NCBI GenBank assembly: GCA_000381625.1
Contig: KB906767.1
Location: 3,615,304-3,679,303, forward strand
DNA: 64,000 nt
Origin: Bryobacterales bacterium KBS 96
GTDB lineage: Bacteria; Acidobacteriota; Terriglobia; Bryobacterales; Bryobacteraceae
Direction of reading: 5' to 3'
The notes under the pieces were generated by a model. It was not told the DNA's origin. It saw only the letters and a program-made list of their open reading frames with translations, and made no database searches. Numbering within the stretch: position 1 is the stretch's first letter; each line of letters starts with the position of its first letter. Positions 58,263 to 64,000 of the stretch are shown here, piece after piece. The position numbers were made by a program, and so were the translations under genes.

Positions 58263-61200
58263 TCAAAAGGTAAACTTTAGCGCAAACTGAAGAATACGCC
58301 CCGGAGAGGCTGTCCGGATTTGCCCATATGTAGGAGAATTGAGCGTCGGGTCCGGATTCCCAAAGTTAGCGTGGTTGAAAAGATTGAATGCTTCGGTCCG
58401 GAACTGGACTGCGATTGTTTCTGTGATCGGAAACCTTTTCACCAGCGCTGCGTCGGTGTTAAAGCTCCCCGGACCGGTCATGGAATTGTACCCGACGGAG
58501 CCGAATTTTCCAATCGCGTTGGGAACAAACGCCGCAGTATTGAAGTATTCTGCAACCGTGGCAGACGTTGAACGACCCCCGGATATTCCAGCAGTCGGCA
58601 GCACTTGATCCGGCCGGTCATTCCCTACGCCGGTCATTGAGTTATCCGTTCCGGTGTAAAGATTGTACGGGAACCCGCTGCGAACGCTGGTCACTCCCGA
58701 AAACTCCCAGCCGTTTGTGAAGCTCCCTGCCAGATTATGCTCGGCAAACTTAGGCAGTTCGTATACCCAAGAGATAGTGGCGCTGTGCCGGACGGAGCTA
58801 TTGGTGCGAGCGTACTCGGCATAAGCATCCAGCTCATTTTGAATGCGTTGCCTGGCTCCATCATCGTTCCAAGACATTGAATTCGCCAGAGAATAATTCC
58901 CGGATACCGTCCAACCGTGGCTGAATCGCTTCTCCGCAACGATCTGCATTGAGTCGTACTTACGCGTCGCGTCTGTCTTGCAAAAATAAACGTCCTGATA
59001 ATACGGCGCCATAGGATATCGCGAGTTCACGTTCTGCACGGTCGAAAGCGGTTGCCCATCGGCGTCCACTCCAGGAATGTAGGTCGCAGGATTAACTCCT
59101 GGGCATCGCCAGAGTGCAAGAGCGTGACTGCCGACATATGAGATGGAGCCTTTGAAGTCATTCCCCAGTTGATGTTCAACCGTAACGTTCCACTGCTCCG
59201 AATAGCCGTTCCGGTAGTCGATGGCGTCCGGAGATGGATTGATTGGGTATAACGAAGACACGTCGTACTGCGTACCTTGTTTAAATGTTAAGAATGGATC
59301 TGTTCGGCCCTGGAACGGGTTCGCGAAACTCGGCGGATAGTTCAGCGTGGTAAGCAATATGAACGGCGGCCTTTCGCTTGCATTGTTCACCTGCTGAAGA
59401 TCTACGGGAACGCTGAAGATTCCAAAGGATGACCGAACGACCGTCTTACCGTTTCCGAACAGATCGTAAGAAAATCCGACGCGCGGCCCTATCGTGCCCC
59501 AATCTGCGTAGTGGTTCGAGCCCACGCGGTCGGGCATGCCCGGATCTCCGGAATAGAGCTGTCCGGGAGGCATATTCGGATACAACGTGGAGTAGGTATT
59601 GGTGTAGAAATTCTGCGGAACCCAGAAAGCGATTTGGCCTGTGCGCTCCTTTGGATTTGCATTGAAATCCCAACGAAAACCGGCGTTCAATGTGAATCGT
59701 GACGTCACCTTATAATCGTCCTGCGCGTACCCAATGACGGAATAGCGGTTAATGCTAAGGTTATATTCGCTTCTCTGTAGGTAGCTTGCGGGTGAGCCGA
59801 TTAAATAGTCGCCTAGCGCATCGCCAGTAACATTACCGTTAAAGTCATAGCCACCAAGCGTGCCCCACTCCCCCCATTCCGCGTAACGTGACGTTCTGTA
59901 GCTGCCGCCGACCTTGATCGTGTGCCGCCCACGAACCATTGTTAGTCCATCCTCAAATCCGTACTTATTGCCCAGACTCCACGTTGTCCCGCTTCCCCCA
60001 TTGCCTACCGAAAAATAGTTGTCGACAGAAATACCCGGAACCTGGCTGGAATACGGCACCGGATGGTTCTGGAACCCCAAATCGCTGGCCGTTACATTCG
60101 TGAGCTGAGTCTGCAAACTAGGACTGTAATAGCGCTCAACGTATGCTCGAGCCTCGTTTACCATGCTGGGACCCAACGTCTGCGTGTGCGTTATGACTAG
60201 ATTCGATGGGTGAAGCGGGTTAGACTGGGTAAAACCAGGCAACGCCGGGGGCGTGATGTAATTTCCGTATGTAGTAAGACCTCGCACGGAAAGCCTGCTA
60301 TTCGCCGTGAAGGAGTGGTCTACGTTGAACAGATATTGATTGAATTCATCGACCGTGGGGAACGTGTAAATGTATTCGTTATTACCTGCATTCGATAGTG
60401 GCACAAACGCGCTCAATACCTTCTGGGCCGTTGGATCGAGGCGCGATTGCGGAATTTTGTTGCCGAGAAAGGGTTTGCCAGTTATGGGGTCCGTGAGAGT
60501 AATCCCTGTGCCAGAAAAATCTCCGGAACGCTGGGCGGCTGACGGTACAACCGACGTATTGGGAGAATTCCCCAGCCGCCCGCGCAGACCCGCGTAGCTG
60601 AAGAAAAAGAAGGTCTTGTTCTTAATGACCGGCCCGCCAATCGTCGCTCCAAACTGATTGTATTGATATTGGCTGATTGTCGAAGGATCAAAAAAGCTGC
60701 GAGCGTTAAACGCGTTATTGCGAATGAAATCGGACGCTGAGCCGTGGAATTGGTTCGTTCCCGACTTCGTTACTGCATTAAACATCGAAGTTCCAGCACC
60801 GAATTCCGCTTTGAAACCGGTCGTTAAAACAGAAACTTCTTCGATGGAATCGGGTGGCGGATAGCGCCCTGGAGAAGCCTCGTAGTTAGCGCCCGTAAAA
60901 TCGACGCCATCCAACTGGAAGACGTTATACATGGAGCGGCTTCCGTTTATGAAGATCCTGGAGCTATTATTTACACCCGAAGCAACAGACTGTGCGGAGG
61001 TATCAAATACATTGTCCCCGGTCATAATAGCTCCGGGTAGAAGCGCAGCCAAGCTCAGTATATTGCGGCCGACAAGCGGGATCTCGGTCATGCGCTTAGG
61101 ATCGATGGTATACCTGAGTCCTGAAACACTCGTGTCGATAATCGACGCTTCCCCCTTCACCGTCACCTGTTCTGAGACGGCTCCAATCGTCATCAGGACA

Positions 61201-61574
61201 TCATTTCGAGCGGATTGATTGGCGGATAGAACGATGCCTTCCTGGATGTATTTGCGAAAACCCGGCGCCTCTACTTCCAGACGATAGCTGCCAATGGGCA
61301 GCTCTAACAGTTGGTAGTATCCCGAACTGGAGGACGTTGCCATTCTTGCTAATCCCGTTGCTTCGTTGACTGCTGAGATTGTCGCTCCGGCGATGACGGC
61401 GGCCTGTTGGTCAACAACGTTACCGGAAAGGCGGGCCGTAACGCCCGCGGCGTGAAGCATCATTGCCTGGCTCGCGAGAGCCACAACAAGCATTAATCGG
61501 ATCCAGTCGGTGACCGTCGGTAACGCTCTTCTTAGTTTCGGTAAGTGCTGTTGGCGCAAGCGGTGTGATCGCAT
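58263..61574 (-). CDS. Oar-like TonB-dependent receptor with carboxypeptidase-regulatory-like domain
   Basis: About 1103 residues. After a basic lead and membrane-like signal (LMLVVALASQAMMLHA), the N-terminal CarboxypepD_reg-like beta sandwich (about 45-125, LSGNVVDQQAAVIAGATISAVNEATG) precedes a plug (about 130-260, ILLSANQSARNDV, LVGRNILSLAALLPG, INGSRSMYNVFQLDGVD) and a large 22-strand-type barrel ending in QFRTEAFNLFNHANFGNPDPTLNSP and FALKFTF. The ATG at 61574 has GGAGG upstream. It takes up large or complexed nutrients with TonB. It heads the PQQ dehydrogenase locus on the same strand. Confidence 0.92.
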   Translation of the reverse strand: MRSHRLRQQHLPKLRRALPTVTDWIRLMLVVALASQAMMLHAAGVTARLSGNVVDQQAAVIAGATISAVNEATGLARMATSSSSGYYQLLELPIGSYRLEVEAPGFRKYIQEGIVLSANQSARNDVLMTIGAVSEQVTVKGEASIIDTSVSGLRYTIDPKRMTEIPLVGRNILSLAALLPGAIMTGDNVFDTSAQSVASGVNNSSRIFINGSRSMYNVFQLDGVDFTGANYEASPGRYPPPDSIEEVSVLTTGFKAEFGAGTSMFNAVTKSGTNQFHGSASDFIRNNAFNARSFFDPSTISQYQYNQFGATIGGPVIKNKTFFFFSYAGLRGRLGNSPNTSVVPSAAQRSGDFSGTGITLTDPITGKPFLGNKIPQSRLDPTAQKVLSAFVPLSNAGNNEYIYTFPTVDEFNQYLFNVDHSFTANSRLSVRGLTTYGNYITPPALPGFTQSNPLHPSNLVITHTQTLGPSMVNEARAYVERYYSPSLQTQLTNVTASDLGFQNHPVPYSSQVPGISVDNYFSVGNGGSGTTWSLGNKYGFEDGLTMVRGRHTIKVGGSYRTSRYAEWGEWGTLGGYDFNGNVTGDALGDYLIGSPASYLQRSEYNLSINRYSVIGYAQDDYKVTSRFTLNAGFRWDFNANPKERTGQIAFWVPQNFYTNTYSTLYPNMPPGQLYSGDPGMPDRVGSNHYADWGTIGPRVGFSYDLFGNGKTVVRSSFGIFSVPVDLQQVNNASERPPFILLTTLNYPPSFANPFQGRTDPFLTFKQGTQYDVSSLYPINPSPDAIDYRNGYSEQWNVTVEHQLGNDFKGSISYVGSHALALWRCPGVNPATYIPGVDADGQPLSTVQNVNSRYPMAPYYQDVYFCKTDATRKYDSMQIVAEKRFSHGWTVSGNYSLANSMSWNDDGARQRIQNELDAYAEYARTNSSVRHSATISWVYELPKFAEHNLAGSFTNGWEFSGVTSVRSGFPYNLYTGTDNSMTGVGNDRPDQVLPTAGISGGRSTSATVAEYFNTAAFVPNAIGKFGSVGYNSMTGPGSFNTDAALVKRFPITETIAVQFRTEAFNLFNHANFGNPDPTLNSPTYGQIRTASPGRILQFALKFTF

Positions 61575-61904
61575 TTTATATCCTCCCCCACACGTCGGTC
61601 GAGCAGTAAGAGCAATCGAACTTGACAAGACGTGAAGGTAGTCTATACGATTTGGTAGTGGATCGCAACAAAATAATTCACTGAATACTTAACCTTGAAT
61701 TTGCCAGTGAAAAAGCAGGAGGCCGAACCTTTGATACCGCATGAATTGAAGCACAGTCGCCCGCTGACATATCGTGTTGGCAGGCATGCTCACGTTTCTA
61801 TCGAGCAAACTGTAACCATTGCCGGCTTTTGTTGGTCGGCTTACCGAAATGTCAATTGGCGAGCGTGCATCCTTAGATCCGAGATCCGAGAAACTATTTA
61901 AAAA
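61575..61904. other. divergent intergenic region between the receptor and the isomerase
   Basis: About 330 bases with no convincing gene. It must hold promoters for both directions. The receptor promoter candidate is listed separately. The isomerase-side part is A/T-rich but I could not place boxes. Confidence 0.4.
61640..61668 (-). promoter_or_regulatory. candidate promoter of the receptor/dehydrogenase locus
   Basis: On the minus strand TTGCGA (61663-61668) and TAGACT (61640-61645) are separated by 17 bases, about 65 bases before the receptor start. Confidence 0.4.
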
Positions 61905-62861
61905 ATGAACCGGCGTCAGTTCTTCTCAGTTTCCTTCTGTGCTATTGGCAGTGCAACTATAAGCCGATCTTTTGCCGCCGTCTTGCCCCACGTGGACTTT
62001 CCAGCCGACCCACGCGAACGGATTGCAGTTGCCTCATATCCCTTTCGGAAACTTCTGGATCCCCGTAAAGGTAAGTTGACTTTGCTCGAATTCCCAAGGA
62101 TGATTGTCGATCGCTATGGTGTTTCCGGCATTGAGCCTTTAGACGAACATTTTGCATCGACGGATGTGGATTATCTAACCAAGTTTCGTAACGCTCTTGG
62201 CCAAGCGAAAGCGCACATCGTTAATATTCCAGCAGGCTTGGGAGGAAGTCTCTACGATCCCGACAAGGCGAAAAGAACCAAGGCGATCAATAGAGCCATG
62301 CATTGGATCGATGTTGCCACTTTCCTTGGTTCGCCCAGCGTGCGACCGCATCTGCAAGGGACAAAACGCGTCAAAACTAATGTTAGGGTTGCCGCTGAGA
62401 GTCTACGAATTCTGGGGGAGTACGGCGCCCGGAAGAACGTCGTCGTCCACCTCGAAAATGATTCGCCGACTACGGAAGACGCGTTCCTCTTGACTGATGT
62501 TATCGGCAAAGCGAATACACCGTGGGTGCGTGCCTTACCTGACTTCGGAAACTCAATGGCCGCGCAAAAAGGGGCGGGCTACAATTACAGGGCGGTGACT
62601 GAGATGTTTCGGAATGCCTATGGCATCTGCCACGTGAAGGACTCGCTTCAGGACGGCAAGAGCCTCTTTCATGTCGATCCGTCACAAATGTTTCAGATCG
62701 CAAAGGATGCAAACTATTCCGGTTACTTCTCCATGGAATATGACTCAACTGGTGATCCGTACGAATCAACACAGCACCTGATCGACAGCACTCTTAAGGC
62801 GCTCGCTCCATATCCTGGGCAGACGGCATTCCGAACTTCCTCGGACAATCTGCTTAGCTAA
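61905..62861 (+). CDS. Tat-exported sugar phosphate isomerase/epimerase-like TIM barrel
   Basis: A 318-residue protein. The leader MNRRQFFSVSFCAIGSATISRSFA is twin-arginine-like. The rest is an AP-endonuclease-2/xylose-isomerase-like TIM barrel: VASYPFRKLL, GVSGIEPLDEHF, HLENDSP near residue 188, LPDFGN near 212, HVKD near 247 and FSMEYD near 285, with conserved Glu, Asp and His that bind a divalent metal. Export of such an enzyme fits the periplasmic oxidation locus beside it. Substrate unknown; isomerisation or dehydration of a sugar or its acid is likely. Confidence 0.82.
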   Translation: MNRRQFFSVSFCAIGSATISRSFAAVLPHVDFPADPRERIAVASYPFRKLLDPRKGKLTLLEFPRMIVDRYGVSGIEPLDEHFASTDVDYLTKFRNALGQAKAHIVNIPAGLGGSLYDPDKAKRTKAINRAMHWIDVATFLGSPSVRPHLQGTKRVKTNVRVAAESLRILGEYGARKNVVVHLENDSPTTEDAFLLTDVIGKANTPWVRALPDFGNSMAAQKGAGYNYRAVTEMFRNAYGICHVKDSLQDGKSLFHVDPSQMFQIAKDANYSGYFSMEYDSTGDPYESTQHLIDSTLKALAPYPGQTAFRTSSDNLLS

Positions 62862-62904
62862 GTTTCGAAAAGCGAGCACGGCACAGTGCGAAGCTCGATT
62901 TGGC

Positions 62905-64000
62905 TCACTGATTCGCTGACGTGCTGTTGGCTGTCTGAGGCAAAATGATCGGATCAACCGGGATGGGACCGTCCACCAGCACCAAATAGGCAATTCCGCC
63001 CGCTACCGTGATTGCCGCACTCAGCAGAAGCGCCTGCGAGAAGCTGCCCGTCCGCTGCACGATAAAGCCTGTCAGCATGGGAGCGAGCGCGCCCCCCAGG
63101 TATCCGCCAAAGTTTTGAATTGAGCCAAGCGACGCCGTGAAATGGCTTGGCGCGGCGATGGGCACGGCTGCCCAAGCGGCGCTGCTCGCAACGTAAACAA
63201 GAAACATCGAAATGGAAATCAGAGTGAGTATGACTGCGTTTACCGGGATCATCACCGTTCCGGCCGTACACCCGGCAATGCCAAACAGCGCCAGACAAAC
63301 CAGGAACTTGCGGCTGCCCATTGGCGTCATGCCGCGCCGCGTCAGGAAATCGCAGAGCCAGCCGCCAACAATTCCTCCCACAAATCCAAAGAAGAATGGG
63401 ATGGAAGCGACGACGCCCACTTCCGCGATACTCATGTGCCGTTCGTGTTCGAGATAGAACGGCAGCCAACTGACATAGAGCCAGAGCGTATAAATCGTGC
63501 CAAAGAAACCGCCGATCATGCCCCAGGTTGTCCGGTGAGCAAATAGATGCCTCCAATCGGCGAACGATGGACGGCGTGTCGTACTGTTTTCATCGCCCTC
63601 CGTTAAATAGCCGATCTCGTCCGGCGTGAGGTCAATTTCAGCAGGATCCCGGTGAACCCTCCACCATATGAGCGCCAGTACAATGCCAATCGCACCAACA
63701 ATGATGAACATCCAGCGCCAACTGATTGCCAACATCAGGAATGTCAATAGCGGCACCGCGATGAAGGTGCCAAGCGATGAGGCCGCCTGACAGAGACCCG
63801 TCGCAAACCCGCGCCGCTCCACCGCAAACCAATCGCGAACCACTCGCGCACCGCCGGGAAACAATGGCGCTTCGCCTATACCCAGTGCGAGCCTCGCGAC
63901 GATGAACGTGGCGAATCCGGTTACGAACCCGCCGGCTGCCTGAGCGACGGACCAACCCATAAGGCCCAAACCAAGCAGCTTGCGCGGGCCAAAACGGTCG
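62905..64000 (-). CDS. MFS transporter of the ACS (anion:cation symporter) type, cut by the window edge
   Basis: The minus-strand frame stays open to the right edge, where it reads DRFGPRKLLGLGLMGWSVAQ, the loop 2-3 signature of MFS proteins, so the start and first helices are outside the window. Inside are ten or so helices, with VARLALGIGEAPLFPGGARVVRDWFAVERRGFATGL in the helix 4-5 region, a hallmark of ACS transporters for hexuronates, tartrate or glucarate. It is beside the isomerase (convergent) and may import a sugar acid made in the periplasm. Confidence 0.88.
   Translation of the reverse strand, partial: DRFGPRKLLGLGLMGWSVAQAAGGFVTGFATFIVARLALGIGEAPLFPGGARVVRDWFAVERRGFATGLCQAASSLGTFIAVPLLTFLMLAISWRWMFIIVGAIGIVLALIWWRVHRDPAEIDLTPDEIGYLTEGDENSTTRRPSFADWRHLFAHRTTWGMIGGFFGTIYTLWLYVSWLPFYLEHERHMSIAEVGVVASIPFFFGFVGGIVGGWLCDFLTRRGMTPMGSRKFLVCLALFGIAGCTAGTVMIPVNAVILTLISISMFLVYVASSAAWAAVPIAAPSHFTASLGSIQNFGGYLGGALAPMLTGFIVQRTGSFSQALLLSAAITVAGGIAYLVLVDGPIPVDPIILPQTANSTSANQ

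Noticed and set aside
61695-61901. Short open frame between the receptor and the isomerase
   Set aside because: 68 codons without a ribosome site or recognisable pattern, in a promoter region.

Overview
The window looks like a chromosome segment of an acidobacterium close to the Solibacteres/Bryobacterales. This is inferred from gene content, not from a marker tree. The indicators are an 816-residue ADOP-type FtsX/MacB permease, two CRTAC1 (FG-GAP plus UnbV/ASPIC) exported proteins, an Oar-like TonB-dependent receptor with an N-terminal carboxypeptidase-regulatory-like domain, LpxI in the lipid A operon, BshA, and many short exported proteins of unknown function. Coding is dense and moderately GC-rich, with frequent ATGA/GTGA stop-start overlaps.

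Layout. 1-2250: start of a conserved hypothetical gene, an AraC regulator, an SGNH hydrolase and tRNA-Ser(UGA). 2453-7932: a Rieske/cytochrome b complex whose b subunit carries two fused c-type haem domains, polyphosphate kinase, an HU protein with a strong bidirectional terminator, and TatA. 8149-13609: a NarX/NarL-like two-component pair bracketed by two Tat-exported CRTAC1 proteins. 13637-18691: a degenerate receiver protein, the zwf-opcA-pgl-capA operon and tRNA-Lys(CUU). 18711-23577: the ADOP permease, small exported proteins, and a solitary ilvN preceded by a leader peptide and terminator that look like a classical branched-chain amino acid attenuator. 23661-29143: a propeller protein, a small membrane protein, a TonB-like protein and the lipid A operon fabZ-lpxA-lpxI-gfo/idh. 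29179-38753: M20 peptidase, BON lipoprotein, MFS transporter, a zinc-ribbon membrane protein, a POTRA-like/HEAT protein, a FecR operon, bshA and mutL.

38901-45167 is accessory: a RAYT (REP-associated Y1 transposase) with GGGGACGGACCCC repeats, a methyltransferase, and a CHAT peptidase / ECF sigma / zinc anti-sigma operon followed by a long non-coding stretch. 45168-53712 is a housekeeping run (ffh, rpsP, khpA, rimM, trmD, rplS, rnhB, a small membrane protein, two tandem lepB genes, a methyltransferase, ompH/skp). 53738-55663 is a scar: a REP copy, a small exported protein, a 5'-truncated exported-protein gene, a roughly 500-bp non-coding element with minisatellite arms and nested inverted repeats, and a 5'-truncated cytochrome oxidase subunit III. 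55740-64000 is a periplasmic oxidation and uptake locus: PQQ dehydrogenase, dihaem cytochrome c, a large TonB-dependent receptor, a Tat-exported TIM-barrel isomerase and an MFS transporter cut by the right edge.

The most interesting items are the ilvN attenuator, the nested-inverted-repeat element and the gene remnants beside it, the CHAT/sigma/anti-sigma operon, and the REP/RAYT set. All functional statements rest on reading motifs by eye; no database search was run.
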